64,000 nt of DNA from Ailurus styani (GCA_002007465.1 LNAC01000137.1:3513931-3577930), one strand, 5' to 3'. Positions 54,801 to 64,000 are shown, counted from the stretch's first letter. A program made the numbers and translations. The notes: generated by a model from the letters alone, not told the origin.

Positions 54801-55722
54801 CCATTAGGCAAGCAACAGTGAAATGTCAATTAATCGGACTCCTCGGGAAACGGCAAGGGAAAGGGTCTAGTTCATTTTCTTCTCCTGTTTAATGAAAAGT
54901 CAAGCAGAAACCTCTTTTTCCCATGTCTTCTGGGGGCAGATCTTAACAGAATACATTATTTTGTTGTATCTGCCTGGTTCCTGAATGTCTTTTTAGGTTT
55001 TCTTTTCTTGTTAAGAAAGTACTCAACTTGCTTCCTTGTCACTTGCTCCCTGTGACCTATAGCCTCTAATTCTAGCAAACGAGAACTTCCAGGGATGGAG
55101 AAATTTGGGTTAAGGCACTTTCCAGTTCCTGAGATCCCGCGGGGTGAAGCACACGGTGGGGAAGGACCTCCTGCGATCACGTGGCCCCACCCCGGCCCCT
55201 CCCCCCGAGGCCCGGCCCCCCCNNNNNNNNNNNNNNNNNNNNNNNNNNNNNNNNNNNNNNNNNNNNNNNNNNNNNNNNNNNNNNNNNNNNNNNNNNNNNN
55301 NNNNNNNNNNNNNNNNNNNNNNNNNNNNNNNNNNNNNNNNNNNNNNNNNNNNNNNNNNNNNNNNNNNNNNNNNNNNNNNNNNNNNNNNNNNNNNNNNNNN
55401 NNNNNNNNNNNNNNNNNNNNNNNNNNNNNNNNNNNNNNNNNNNNNNNNNNNNNNNNNNNNNNNNNNNNNNNNNNNNNNNNNNNNNNNNNTTGGGAGCGGA
55501 TGTTCTGGAGGATGAAGTAGAGGTACTCCCCGCAGATGCCGGCCGCCTCGATGAACTCGTCCTGCGTCATGCTGCACAGCTGCGGCCCGCTGATGTTGAA
55601 GTGGCAGAAGGAGATGCAGTTGGCGTCCAGCTTGTACTGGTCGCAGCAGAACTGGAGCCATTCCCAGACGTGGCGCTTGGTCCAGTACTCCGGGTGGACG
55701 GACGTCCAGTAGGAGTCGCAGG
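42772..55722 (-). CDS. ELF5: ELF5 (ESE-2) ETS transcription factor, coding exons for the PNT domain to the stop
   Basis: ELF5 is an epithelium-specific ETS factor acting in the nucleus in mammary alveolar and trophoblast differentiation. Five minus-strand exons join in frame: 55722-55489 (last base inside an N gap), 52232-52182, 44760-44692, 43507-43312 and 42868-42772. They give 215 residues, which with about 40 N-terminal residues not in the window makes the 255 of the human short isoform. In order, the product has a pointed/SAM domain (from [20 protein letters not shown] to [10 protein letters not shown]), a serine-rich linker with [17 protein letters not shown], and a C-terminal ETS domain starting [15 protein letters not shown] with recognition helix [11 protein letters not shown]. 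It ends in WQEDRL. Every seen splice site is GT-AG. The gene converges on CAT, as in human 11p13. Recognition is by memory of the family sequence and is firm. Confidence 0.96.
42869..43311 (-). other. ELF5: ELF5 intron between the two ETS exons
   Basis: It is 443 bases with no interspersed repeat; a short TG run lies near 43070-43090. Confidence 0.9.
43312..43507 (-). CDS. ELF5: ELF5 ETS domain exon, N-terminal part
   Basis: This 196-base exon has a good pyrimidine-tract acceptor (ending CAAAAG) and donor GTGAGT on the minus strand. It encodes ETS helices 1 and 2 and most of recognition helix 3. It breaks inside the second invariant Arg codon of the RALR motif. Confidence 0.96.
43690..43890 (+). 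mobile_element. Can-SINE, forward orientation, in an ELF5 intron
   Basis: The copy begins GGGGCACCTGGGTGGCTCAG. Its flanks AAGCAATCGTAA and AAGCAAGCATAA look like a decayed duplication. Confidence 0.91.
44140..44320 (+). mobile_element. MIR element in an ELF5 intron
   Basis: CTGCCCGGGTTTGGGGCCTG, then CCTGTAAAATGGGACCAGCG and GACTGGCACCAAGC are MIR signatures. Confidence 0.72.
44692..44760 (-). CDS. ELF5: ELF5 linker exon ([14 protein letters not shown]...)
   Basis: This is a 69-base exon with acceptor TTGCAG and donor GTAAGT on the minus strand. It encodes the serine/histidine-rich linker just before the ETS domain. Confidence 0.95.
45415..45735 (+). mobile_element. LINE L2 3' fragment
   Basis: CCACCTCAGGGTCTTTGCAC, TGCTCCAAGTCACCTTCTCAG and CCCCAAGCCTGGCACATAGTA are decayed L2 3' end signatures in order. 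Confidence 0.68.
45870..46270 (+). mobile_element. Second LINE L2-like 3' fragment
   Basis: CTGCTTCAGGGCCTTTGCAT, CAGAAAGTCTTCTCTGAACTT and the preceding coding-derived stretch resemble L2, directly after the previous L2 piece. Confidence 0.6.
46290..46690 (-). mobile_element. MIR-like remnants, reverse
   Basis: Two successive blocks carry reverse MIR-like signatures (GAGGAGGAAATTGAAACCC at 46390; CCCCATTTTACAGAGAAG at 46620) preceded by AAATGCCAAGTGCTTG and GCCAGGCACTCAATC. Confidence 0.6.
47500..48060. promoter_or_regulatory. CpG-rich block inside the large ELF5 intron
   Basis: By hand count, bases 47641-47940 are about 68% G+C with 21 CpG, an observed/expected ratio near 0.6. Flanking intron is poorer in CpG. 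There is no repeat that I recognise. It could be an internal promoter, an enhancer or merely a GC-rich relic; function is inference. Confidence 0.35.
48338..48529 (+). mobile_element. Can-SINE, forward orientation, in the large ELF5 intron
   Basis: The body is normal, but the head lacks the CAGTGGG part (GGTGGCTGTGGTTTAAGCC). It is flanked by an exact 13-base duplication GAAAATCATCTTG at 48325-48337 and 48530-48542. Confidence 0.93.
48645..48782. repeat. Imperfect TG/CG/TA alternating microsatellite
   Basis: About 135 bases of almost unbroken purine-pyrimidine alternation (GTGTGCGTGCACATGTGC and similar). It is downstream of a Can-SINE in the large ELF5 intron. Such tracts are length-polymorphic and can adopt Z-DNA. 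Confidence 0.9.
48800..48965 (+). mobile_element. MIR element in the large ELF5 intron
   Basis: GCAAGTTACCGTTCTGG, TCAGATGCAAATGGGGGC and ATGGAGTTAGAATGAGGATTC are MIR signatures. Confidence 0.7.
49485..50400 (+). mobile_element. LINE L2 3' end, interrupted by MER5A
   Basis: Signatures are ATGAAATCCAAACTCAAAAGC, TTCCTGCTTCAGGGCCTTTGC, TCTTCCTCCAGGAGTTTTTCCC, and the 3' end CATAGTAGGTGCC with ACTAAATGTTTGTTGAATG. It is an ancient, inactive copy. Confidence 0.75.
49840..49970. mobile_element. MER5A-like hAT-Charlie DNA transposon remnant
   Basis: GGTAGCCACTAGCTGCCTGTGG and the complementary GGCCACATGTGGCTACTGG are the inverted arms typical of the non-autonomous MER5A family. It sits inside an L2 element, so it inserted after it. 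Confidence 0.75.
50490..50620 (+). mobile_element. MIR 3' portion
   Basis: CAGGGTTATGAGAAAGATTAC, GCACAGGGCCTGGCTCATTA and CACTCAGTGAATGCTAGC are the 3' end of an MIR. Confidence 0.72.
51206..51419 (+). mobile_element. Young-looking Can-SINE, forward orientation, in the large ELF5 intron
   Basis: Near-consensus copy with a composite A tail. It is flanked by an exact 13-base duplication CCAGATAACCTGA at 51193-51205 and 51420-51432. It inserted about 0.8 kb from the 51-base ELF5 exon. Confidence 0.94.
51890..52040 (-). mobile_element. MIR element, reverse
   Basis: CCATTTTACAGATAGGCAAACTG followed by AATCCATACACCCAGACCC is the reverse complement of the MIR core. Confidence 0.65.
52182..52232 (-). 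CDS. ELF5: ELF5 linker exon (GYSFF...IKD)
   Basis: This is a 51-base exon with acceptor CCCAG and donor GTAAGT on the minus strand. It encodes Gly-Tyr-Ser-Phe-Phe through Ile-Lys-Asp between the PNT and ETS domains. It differs from the human version as I recall it by a few acidic/small substitutions. Confidence 0.94.
54080..54265 (+). mobile_element. CR1/L3-like LINE fossil
   Basis: GAGAGTTGGAAGGTCGTCTG, then GTGATGGGGAGCTTCCTATC and GAAGCAGTCTTTC follow the order of the 3' region of CR1/L3 elements. It is very old and short. Confidence 0.5.
54355..54690. mobile_element. Two MIR remnants in opposite orientation
   Basis: Bases 54355-54560 read as reverse MIR (GTTATTATCCCAATGTACAG, then GTTGCGACCCAGGTCC). 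Bases 54580-54690 read as forward MIR (TGACCTTGGAGAAGTCACC, then CTTTATCTGTGACATGG). Confidence 0.65.
55223..55489. other. Assembly gap (267 N) next to the ELF5 PNT exon
   Basis: The left flank is extremely C/G-rich (CCCGAGGCCCGGCCCCCCC) and the right flank is the 3' end of the PNT exon. The last exon base and the splice donor fall in the gap. Confidence 0.95.
55489..55722 (-). CDS. ELF5: ELF5 pointed (PNT) domain exon
   Basis: On the minus strand the acceptor CTGTAG precedes base 55722, and the exon runs to the edge of the N gap. It starts two bases into an Ala codon and encodes 77 further residues, the whole PNT core. The next exon starts in phase 1, so the last exon base should be G at 55489, the final N of the gap; the splice donor is therefore unsequenced. 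Residues such as Trp in [12 protein letters not shown] and the IAEA-like EFIEAAG turn are intact. Confidence 0.94.
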
Positions 55723-56069
55723 CTACAGAAGGAGAGCGAGACAAGTGAGGGATCGTGGTCCCCAGGAAAGGCTCCAGGGCCCCCTGAACAAAGCTCCCGT
55801 TAGGTTACCATCCACGTCCCTCGGCTGTGAGTTAAAAGGGTCTCCGGCTTTGGGGTGTTCTGGGGGGGGGGGCCCAGGTTTACTCCACCGCAAAAACCAG
55901 AGGAGACTGGATCTTCCAGGTGCACACTGGGGCAGGAGAGAGAAGGACCGGGGAGAAAACCTGTCATGGCTTGGGAGTGCTGGGGCCTAGGTTTGGTGCT
56001 TGGAAAGAGGGGGACTAGAGGAGAAAGGGAAGAACGAGGCCCTTCAGCAGTTGGGTTTCAGGCAACCGT

Positions 56070-56280
56070 GTATCCAGAGCACAGTCTTTGGAGCCTGACG
56101 AGCCTGGGTTCAAACCCAAGCTGGGCTGCTTTTGACCTGGGCAGGGTCCATAAACAGTTAAGCCTCAGTTTCCTCATCTGTGCAATAGGTATAATATGCC
56201 CAACTCACAGGGCTGTTACACAGTTTGGAGTGGACATGTACAGGCTCTGTAATGCCCAGAAAACTGTCAACCAATTCAAG
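56070..56280 (+). mobile_element. MIR element in the ELF5 upstream intron
   Basis: CTGACGAGCCTGGGTTCAAA, AGCCTCAGTTTCCTCATCTG and CTCACAGGGCTGTTACAC are strong sense MIR signatures. Confidence 0.85.
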
Positions 56281-56779
56281 AGTTCCTAAATGCCTACTAT
56301 GTGCCAGGCACAATTTGAAGCTGATTTGATTCCCTCTGCTCTTAGGCACAGTTGCCAACACTAGCTACTGGTCTGTGCACGGTCTCTGGTCCTCTTATGC
56401 CGAGGGCCTCAAGCTGGAGAGATGTTGCCCAGAGGCCAACAGAGCTGCAGAGAAGAGAGAAGTGCGGGAGTTGGTTGTATTGTTGCTTTTGTGGTTTTGA
56501 TGATGCTTTGAGGAATTTCCATCCCAAGGCTGAGCCCCTTCACTCCTTCAGAGGAGCCCCCTTCAAATCCAGGCAGAGGTGGGCACCATCTTGTCTGGGA
56601 GGCTGGGAAGTGGCCATGGGCCTGGCTTGGAACAGACTGGGTGCTCCACGGTTCTGTCTCAATGCCAGGAGAAACAGAAAGGGGGGCAGACAAGGGGTAT
56701 GAAGGAAGTGAGGTACCAGGTACTTGGTTAGGCCCTTTGACACAAGTCTTGTGGCTGCCATGGTGCTCATTCATTCATT

Positions 56780-57130
56780 CATTCAATAAAAGAGCTTCAG
56801 TCTCCTCCGTGGCAAGATGGGGATAATGATAGCACCTATGTCATAGTGTTGTTCTGTGCATTAAATGAGCTACCATATGCACAAGTATTTAGAACAGAGC
56901 CTGCAAGATTCTAATGCTGTTATTAAGATTGTCATTGAACACCTGTTATGTGTGAAGCAACAAATTGTGAGCTAAAGATTCATGGTAAGAGGTTTGGGCC
57001 TTGTCCCCTAGGAGGTTACGGATTATGAACCTGAGAGTTACAGAGGACTGCCCCAAAACCCACAGCCAGCGTGTGGCAGAGCTGGGATTTAAACCCTAGT
57101 CAGAACTTGCAAGCCATTGGTCTTCCCGTT
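56780..57130. mobile_element. Forward MIR piece followed by a reverse MIR piece
   Basis: Bases 56795-56920 (GATGGGGATAATGATAGCACC) are forward. Bases 56930-57130 (GTGTGGCAGAGCTGGGATTT) are reverse. Both are decayed. Confidence 0.65.
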
Positions 57131-58799
57131 CCATCATACTGGTCCTCAGAGTGTCAGGACAGAGAAGAGATGGAACATGGAGAGATAGGCAGGGGCAGAC
57201 AGAGAGCTAGAGAGAAGGAGAGGGCCTGAGGAGAATGGTGGAGATGAGAGTGTGGCTCAGGCGTGAGGACGACAGAAAAGGTCACTCTTGAGCTAGACAC
57301 CACAGCAAATATCAACGAGGCTATTCTGATTCCCCCATAAATGTTGCACTTGCTGCCACTGTCCCCAGTGAATCTGTGGCACTTCCAATCCCAGGCAGGA
57401 GAGATGTTCTCTGCCCTGTCAGGGGTATTGTTCTCTTGGGAGCACCTCCTGTGTGTCAGCAGCTGAAGTTCCTCAGATCCTCCCAAATAGGAAACTGAGG
57501 CTCACCCTAAAACTCGGAGCCCTCCCAGAAATCTCCTTTCTCACCATGGAGTGGATTGAGGGGTGATCAACTTAAATAATAGATTTGTTTTAATTTATCA
57601 TAAATTTTTAATCAGAATTTTATATGCATGTGAGTAAAGGATCGGTACTCAACCAAGGATGATTGAGGTCAATGTTGTTGTCTCTACCTGGTGGGGGAGG
57701 AGACAAGGGAGCTGCCTCTCTTCTTGCTTGCTGGTCGCTGTCTGGAGCTGGCCTACTAGACCGTGGGGGCCCCTTGTGGCCAATAGGATCTCCTGAGAAA
57801 ATAGGGCGGCCATTCTCCAGTCTGGTCTGCGCTTTCATCTACTGATTTCTGGCTTGAGTAAACCTAGGGAGCCTTTGACATTCCTGGTATTCTGATGAGG
57901 GATGTTTATGAGCCTTGAAATTCTTCCACCCTTGGTCCTGAGCTGAGCCCCCAACAGAGATGGCTATCGGTGTGCAGCAGTTGGAGGACACACTTTATTT
58001 CTTTTCATGGAAAGGTTTCGCCAAGTCTCCGTTCCCTCCTCTCTCCCCTTCCCCCCCCCCCCCCGTTATTTTCTTTGGCACGTGAAGAGGGCCATGTTGT
58101 TTCTGGAAGCCAAAGGGCCTAGAGGATTCAGAGAAACGCCCGGGTGGGGGTGGGCACTGACATGAGGAGGTGTTGCTGGCAGGCTCCCTTCCCCTCAGCT
58201 CTTTCCTTTGAAGCTCACCCACAGAGCAGGCTTTGTGTGCGGCTCCCTCTGAAAGGAAGCCAGAGCCAGAGCCAAGCATGGCGGGCCCTCCTCACCAGGA
58301 AAGGCCTTCCCACAGCCTTGGGAGCTGAGAGGAAAATGGCTGTTCTCACTACATGGAGGGCAAAGAGAGCCAGAATCATGGGGTGCTTTCTGGTTGTGGT
58401 GTGTTTCTATGGTCCTGTCCTCAATAGAGGGGCGCAGAGGTGAGGCTGATAGAGGTGAGCAAGGCCTGCTTCATCTGGCCCCTGCTTCATCTGGCCCCAT
58501 CATTCCCTCAGGGTTGCTCCTGGCCCAGAAGAAGGGCTCCATCTATTTTCTCCTAACTAATTCCTACTCACCTTCAAGACCACAGCTCACTCCTCCATCT
58601 CAGGGAGACTTCCCATGCCTGCACAACCTCCTCAGGTGTCCTTCTCGGAAGGATTCATGCCTCACCCCACCCCCCTCCCCAAACTATGAACTCCACACGG
58701 CTGGCCAGATCTGCTTTGCTCACCCTGAGTCAGGAGTGCTTGGGGACTGGCCTACTCCACTGTGGGTGCCCAGTGAGTGTGACCGACTGGCTGACTGAC

Positions 58800-58915
58800 C
58801 AAGGCTTATTATCCCCACTTTATAGGTGAGGAAAAGGAGGTTCCGGGAGATTATGTGACTCTACTAGGGCCCCATGGCTAGTCAGCAAGGGAGTTAGGTC
58901 CACACCAACTCTTCC
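58800..58915 (-). mobile_element. MIR remnant, reverse
   Basis: TTATTATCCCCACTTTATAGG then CTAGTCAGCAAGGGAGTTAGG read as reverse MIR. Confidence 0.65.
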
Positions 58916-59786
58916 ATCTTTAAACGTGAGAATTTTGTGTCATATCATGCCTCACTGTTCTTGGTTGAGGAGGACCGAGTTGGACACACATCTCCAAGAC
59001 TGACTAAAAAAGATTTGGACAAAGGCATGTACACACATAAAATTGGCAATATATACATATATATCTTTTACATATATACAAATTTTAAACCTTACAAAAG
59101 GTTTAAAAAATCAGAAAAAGAATGAGACACTGATGATGACAAGGTTTGCAACCTTTGTGATGATATGAAGACCCTTTTGCTACTTGGAAGAGATAAACTC
59201 AGGGCAAATAAAAGAAGGGGTTTGCACCCACAGGATATGTTATCTTTAATAGATTGTATTGTCTGGAAATACAAAGTGCTTTTCTCAATGCATCTAGCCT
59301 TTATAAAATAACCAAAACCCTTTGGAGAAGCTGAGCATTGAAACTCTTCTGCCTGTGTGTACGGGTTTGGGATGAACCACATCCCCTGCCTGGTAGCCTT
59401 AATCTAAATGTCCACAGGCCACTATTAAGCATTAAGGTCTCAGTCAGCTCCTTTGAAGTTGAAAGTAGGTCAGGACATTTGTTCAAGGGCCAGCTACACT
59501 GGGAGGAAGAACTGAGCATTTAAGGGAGTTTTCTGCAATTCTGGGGGGTAATTCTCACAAGTGATGCTATAACTTGGGATGTATTTAAACCCAGAGGGAG
59601 GGCTTAAGCCTGTAGAGCATGGGTGGCACACTCAAATACCCACACAGTCAGCAGGGAATGTCCATGGAAGGTGCTTAGAACAGAGGCAGGCATGTAGTAA
59701 GTGCTCATTAAATACCATCCATGGATACTTGTTAATATTGGGGCTACCCATATAACTTACTTTATATTTCCTCAAATACTGTGTTC

Positions 59787-59803
59787 TGTGTGTGTGTGTG
59801 TGT
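59787..59803. repeat. Short (TG)n run
   Basis: Eight TG units in the ELF5 upstream intron. Confidence 0.9.
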
Positions 59804-60654
59804 AGGTCAGCAGCTTTGTTCCTTTCCAGAGATTTAGGTTTATCTTCTTTATGAAAACTGAGGAAGTTGTATTATAAATGAAGCTAATTTGTCCTTGAAT
59901 GGTCAGCATGAGTTAAGCGGCCAATACTGCTCAAAATGTGGGGATACTGGCGAGTCTGTGTGATCTTGTAAAATGCTTGCTGTTCAGGACACACATGAGA
60001 CCCATGCTTTTGACACTGGGGTGGAGGGGCAGGGGCTAATTCCCATCCACCTCCCCCCAGGGTGGACAGAGGGTGCCAAGGGTAACTGAACCCACATGAC
60101 TAATGCCTGTGTATTTCTCGAGAAAATGCCAGAGAGTGGGTCCGATAATCCATGACTTTCATTCTTTGTTATAGACATCTGTGGTCTTCTCAATCTTAGG
60201 CAAAGTGCTCTTAAAAAAATTCTAGGTGAGTCCCTTTGCCATCTCTTCCAAATGGATTGCTGCCCCTGAGCCCTTCCTACATTGACCAACAGTGTTCATT
60301 TTGGGGCAGCCTCCCTTGAAGCAAAAATGTGGCGGGGAGAGTTTGACTTTTCTTATTACAACGAAATAGATACACAGCAGAATGCAAAATCTGTAAGACT
60401 GAGAGTAGTTTGGCTCTGAGAGTAGTTGGATCTCAGAGCTCTGAGTTAGGTCCCCAGACCCCCTGCAGGAGAACTTGGTCTTTCTCCTCCACGGATCGGG
60501 GAGCCTCGATGAGGAGTTCTGTGAAGCTAAAAGAACCTGCCAGCTCCCAGAATTCACTCAGACTCTTGTTCCCATCCCCCATTCTACGGGTCCATCGAAT
60601 GACCTGAAGGGAAGGGAGCTGCAGGAAGGGACCTGGAAGGGAGCTGAGGATTGT

Positions 60655-60830
60655 GTGGAGCTAACCGAGTGTGGGCTGGGAAGCGGACTTCCCTGGTTTG
60701 CAGTTCCGCCTCTTCATCGCATTAGCTGTGAAATCCTAACGAGTTTCCTAACCTCCCTGGACCTCAGCTTCCTTCTGCGAAACAAGAATAATAGTGCCTA
60801 CCTCGTAGGAAGTTCGCTGTGAAAAGGAAA
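60655..60830 (+). mobile_element. MIR element
   Basis: GAAATCCTAACGAGTTTCC, CTGGACCTCAGCTTCCTTC and AATAATAGTGCCTACCTCG follow sense MIR order. Confidence 0.75.
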
Positions 60831-63699
60831 AGAAATGGTACCTGTAAAGAACAAAGCCCAGGAGTCTGGAGGACAGCAAGCCTTCAGTAGAAGTCGCCTG
60901 TAATTCGTTGCTATTTTGGGACTGCGTTTGTTCTCAGGGACATGAGGTCTTCCTCCAGAGCCCTCTGGAGCCTCGGTCTAGCTGAGGGACACGCAGAACA
61001 AAGCAAGCCCAGGGCTCGGCGTGGGGAGGCAGACAGTCTGGGTCAGGGGAGGCCCAAGTTAGACAGCCCGGACCATAATCAGTGTGATTTATTAGCATAG
61101 GGAGTTGGGAAAGTTTTTTGCCTGGGGCTGCCCTGGAGAGAGCTGGCGAGTGGACTTGGGTAGCACGGGACGTCGTCAATCGTGGCTTTGTCACCGAAAG
61201 GAAGGACTTTATGGGCGGGGGAGCCTGAAATGAAAAATTGCTTCCAGGTTTCCTTCCAGAGATGGTCAAGGTCCATCCAATAGCCCCTCTTGGCATTCCT
61301 TCCAAGCCTGTGAAATGATTTAGACCATGAGGTGGTGGAACGGGAGGAAGCCCCGAGTAGTGAAAGGAACTGGGTGGAGAAGAGACTGGAAGGGCTGGTG
61401 GGGATCAGCACAGACCTCTGGCCTGGGCCTCATGGGGTTGGGAAGGCGCAGGGAGCACCACGCCCCGCGTGGTCCCGAGGCCACAGCTGCCCAGAAGGCT
61501 CAGGTGTGTGCGGGGTGGGCTGCTGGTGGTGAGCGCTGAGGGCTCTCTCTGGGGCTGCTCCTGGGATGTGACCACCGCCAGGGGCCCACCTTCTGCTCTT
61601 CAGTGATTTTGTTCATTTATCTGGTTTTGATTTAGAGATTCTCTGACTCTTTTGCATGAGCTCTCGGGACTTCTATACCCAGCACATGAATCTTGCTGAG
61701 AAAAGCCCATGTGGGACCCAAATGGCTCGCTCCCTGATCTTCTGGATGTTAATACTCAAAAGGTTTTGTACCTTTTCAAATAAGCTTCCTTCTTTAAATA
61801 AAATTTCCCAAGGTGTAGCAACAGCTGACTTATTTGCAGAGTGCCAGGATGTAGCAGTTAGCATTCTTCTGTGGTCATGTGACCCCCCCCCCCATGCCCA
61901 CGCCACCACGTCCTCTGAGGAAATGGCAGAGCCAGGAGTAGGTCATATAGGGTTTCTCCAGCTCCTGCAGCTGGGCCTCAGTGCCTTCAAAGTGCAAGAA
62001 TCTTGCTTGACAGTGGGGATGGAGAGCGGGAGCTGGAGCCCGGCCTTCTGAACCGTCACCCCAGGTCCCTGAGGGACCTCTCCGGAACCCCTGGAATGGC
62101 CCTAATCTACAAACCTCTGCTGCAGACAAAGTGGAAACCAGAATCCAAAGCAGAGGGGATACCCCATGTTGGCGTGGTCACCTTGACACACAGGGGAAGG
62201 GTGTGTGGGTGTGTGGAGGTTCAGGGCAGAGAGCCGGATACGAGGTGTGAGGTCAGGGTACTCCATGACTTGTCAGAACTTCAGTGGAGAAATCATCTTT
62301 AAAAAGTATCAGACGCTTGTCAAATACCCTGCACACTTTGATAAAGTTTTCCAGTATCGGTAATTCTTTATTTTCGGAGGGCACAAGGGAAGCCCCGGGG
62401 GAGTTAATGAAATTCTAGAGTATTTTGCAATCTGTGACCGTCCGCTCCACGGCCTTGTAGGAAGGCCACGCAGAAGGCCTGCTTCAAAGAGCAGGTCCGA
62501 TCCTTTGTGGTTAGTGAGTGGCAGGCCCAGATTTGGCTGCTGTCTGATAAAGCCATTTGAAAAGGTTGTAAAAACAGCTGGTTTTCCTGACTAAGTTGAT
62601 TATTCCTCCCTGCCTCCTGCAGACATTGTTTGTCTAGTGGGCACATCATTCCTTTCTCCCTTTCTTCCCCTTTGGTCTCGAAGTATCTAAGTATAAAATC
62701 CTGAATCGGAAAGGATGAGTCGGGGACCTTTGCTGCTTTTGTTCAATAGGAAAAATAAAGAGGGGGAGAGAGGCCGAGCTGTTCTTCCAGTAGCGGGGGA
62801 AGTTGTGAGGTGTTCCTGGCAATGCTGGGCACTGACGAAGTGCCCGGCGTTTCGTGAAACACTTCATATGAGGCACAGCAGGCCTCCCAGCCCTAGGCGG
62901 CCGATGTTGTTCCAGTTGGGAAAGTACATCTCCGAGTCATTAGGATAAACCTGCCAAGGTCATGGCGCCAGTGGTTAGTGGCAGCGTGGGCCTGGGGAAC
63001 CCGGACTCGGACAGGAAGCTGCCATGGGGACAACTGTGAATTCAAGATGGAATCTCCTGTGGGGCTGGAGGGATGTCTTACTGGCCACAGATGGTGGGGA
63101 GTTTGCAGAGCTGTGTCCAGAGGTGAGTCTGGTGTCCCCTGCTGTCTCCCTCTCAGAGAGGACTCTGTGAGAAACACTTGGATGGAGGTGTCACCTCTCT
63201 TGGAAAGAAAATACAGAGGCCCAGCTGGACACTCTTCCCATGGGAGGGTGGTGGCTCTGAGGAGAGCCATGGCCTACAGGACCCACCCAGTGCCTAGGCA
63301 GCTCTCAACTATCCAACTTCTCTCCACCTTTAGGAGGTCAGAGACGGTCAGCTCTTTTGGGAATCCAGAGAGCCAGGTGGCAAGTCAAAAGCCGGGCTCC
63401 TTCCTCATGGAGGGTTACTCCTGCAGGATATTTCATGCCTTGGTGGGACTGTCTTCACTCAGTGGATGGTGGGAGAAGAGGGCTACATCTGTGATGCAGG
63501 AATCAGAGAAGCTTCTGGAAGGGGTCTTAGTAGTGACCCAGTCCAACCTCTCATTAGACTGTTGGAAATGCAGAGGCCTCAGGCAGGAGAAAGCTGTGTC
63601 TTTAGGCAGCTGTGTCCTCAGGCAGGAGAAAGCTGTGAGACTGTCAGGTATCAGCCCCATTGGCAACCTTACTGGTGATCACTTCTGTTAACCCTTTGT

Positions 63700-63875
63700 T
63701 TTTGTTGTTGTTCGTTTGTTTGTTTTTTACTGTGGTAAAATAGATCTAGAATTTACCATTTTGACTCTTTTTAAGTGGAGAGTTTAGTGGCATTAAGTCT
63801 ATTTATGAGATTGTGCCAACCATCACCTCTGCCCGTCTCTAGGACCTTTTCATCTTCCCAAACTGAAATTAGTCC
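63700..63875 (-). mobile_element. Old LINE-1 3' end, antisense
   Basis: AGAATTTACCATTTTGACTC, then TTAGTGGCATTAAGTCTATT and CCTTTTCATCTTCCCAAACTG match the reverse complement of an old L1 3' UTR. The sequence after 63900 looks MIR-like and runs off the window. Confidence 0.7.
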
Positions 63876-64000
63876 TTCATTTTTAAACACCCATGTGTGC
63901 CTGTCCTGCACCTGACTGTGTCCCAAACACTTCCCACATATTAACAAACCACCCTGATAACCATTCTACGAGGTAGACGTTACTGTTATGTCCATTTTAC

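Larger units (their letters stand above)
52233..55488 (-). other. ELF5: ELF5 intron between the PNT exon and the first linker exon
   Basis: It is 3.2 kb including a 267-base N gap at its start. It contains a CR1/L3-like fossil (54080-54265) and MIR-like pieces (54355-54560 and 54580-54690). No Can-SINE is present. Bases 52240-54070 show nothing recognisable. Confidence 0.75.
55723..64000 (-). other. ELF5: ELF5 upstream intron, partial
   Basis: No sequence matching the ELF5 N-terminal exon (MLDSVTHSTFLPNASF-like) could be found here on the minus strand, so the intron continues past the window. It holds MIR remnants at 56070-56280, 56780-56920, 56930-57130, 58800-58910 and 60655-60830, and an L1 3' end from 63700. 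It has no Can-SINE. Bases 57140-58780, 58930-60650 and 60900-63500 hold nothing I recognise. Confidence 0.7.

Noticed and set aside
54956..55744. ELF5 start at the ATG just upstream of the PNT exon (MSRSPSV...)
   Set aside because: That ATG lies in the intron before a good acceptor (CTGTAG), and the frame at the other end runs through the gap into intron. The true start is in an upstream exon outside the window.
55181..55990. 269-codon frame with many X across the 55223-55489 gap
   Set aside because: It is the antisense of the ELF5 PNT exon read through unknown bases.
62978..63691. 237-codon open frame on the plus strand
   Set aside because: It is antisense to an ELF5 intron, matches no family I know, has composition like the surrounding DNA and no splice or promoter context. 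GC-rich mammalian DNA gives such frames by chance.

Overview
This window is nuclear genomic DNA from a placental mammal of the order Carnivora. It has GT-AG introns, AT-rich intergenic DNA, L1/L2/MIR fossils and about twenty copies of the carnivore-specific tRNA-derived SINE (Can-SINE/SINEC). The Can-SINEs share a 3' part rich in CTGCCTGCCTCTCTGCC with a CTACTTGT motif. That subtype, and the absence of cat- or dog-type variants, makes a caniform and probably a mustelid-like species my best guess; the species call is inference.

Two protein genes are present, arranged tail to tail. The plus strand carries catalase (CAT). Its first coding exon (residues 1-22) lies just upstream of the window. 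Bases 1-180 look like the CpG-rich shore of its promoter island. Coding exons 2-13 run from 13405 to 34188, and the 3' UTR ends at an AATAAA at 34812. The spliced exons give residues 23-527, exactly the length of human catalase, with every catalytic residue intact. The minus strand carries the 3' two thirds of ELF5, an epithelial/trophoblast ETS transcription factor. The pointed (PNT) domain exon is at 55722-55490, two short linker exons are at 52232-52182 and 44760-44692, and the two ETS-domain exons are at 43507-43312 and 42868-42772. The 3' UTR ends near an AATAAA (minus strand) at 41499-41494. The N-terminal exon, about 40 residues, lies beyond 64000. The order CAT > < ELF5 matches human 11p13.

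Layout: 1-13404 is CAT intron 1 (repeats only). 13405-34188 holds the CAT coding exons and introns. 34189-34835 is the CAT 3' UTR. About 34836-41470 is intergenic, filled with an MIR, a SINE with an assembly gap, L1 pieces and an MLT1-type LTR. 41471-55722 is ELF5, with a GC/CpG-rich intronic block around 47500-48060. 55723-64000 is the upstream ELF5 intron, which holds MIR/L2-type fossils.

I found no undescribed biological system. The observations that merit a second look are the C-terminal KASL of catalase (peroxisomal signal variant), an Ile at the NADPH-contact position 302, the CpG-rich block inside ELF5, two N gaps (one abutting the ELF5 PNT-exon splice donor, one probably mis-sized inside a SINE), and several Can-SINE insertions with clean target-site duplications that could serve as phylogenetic markers.
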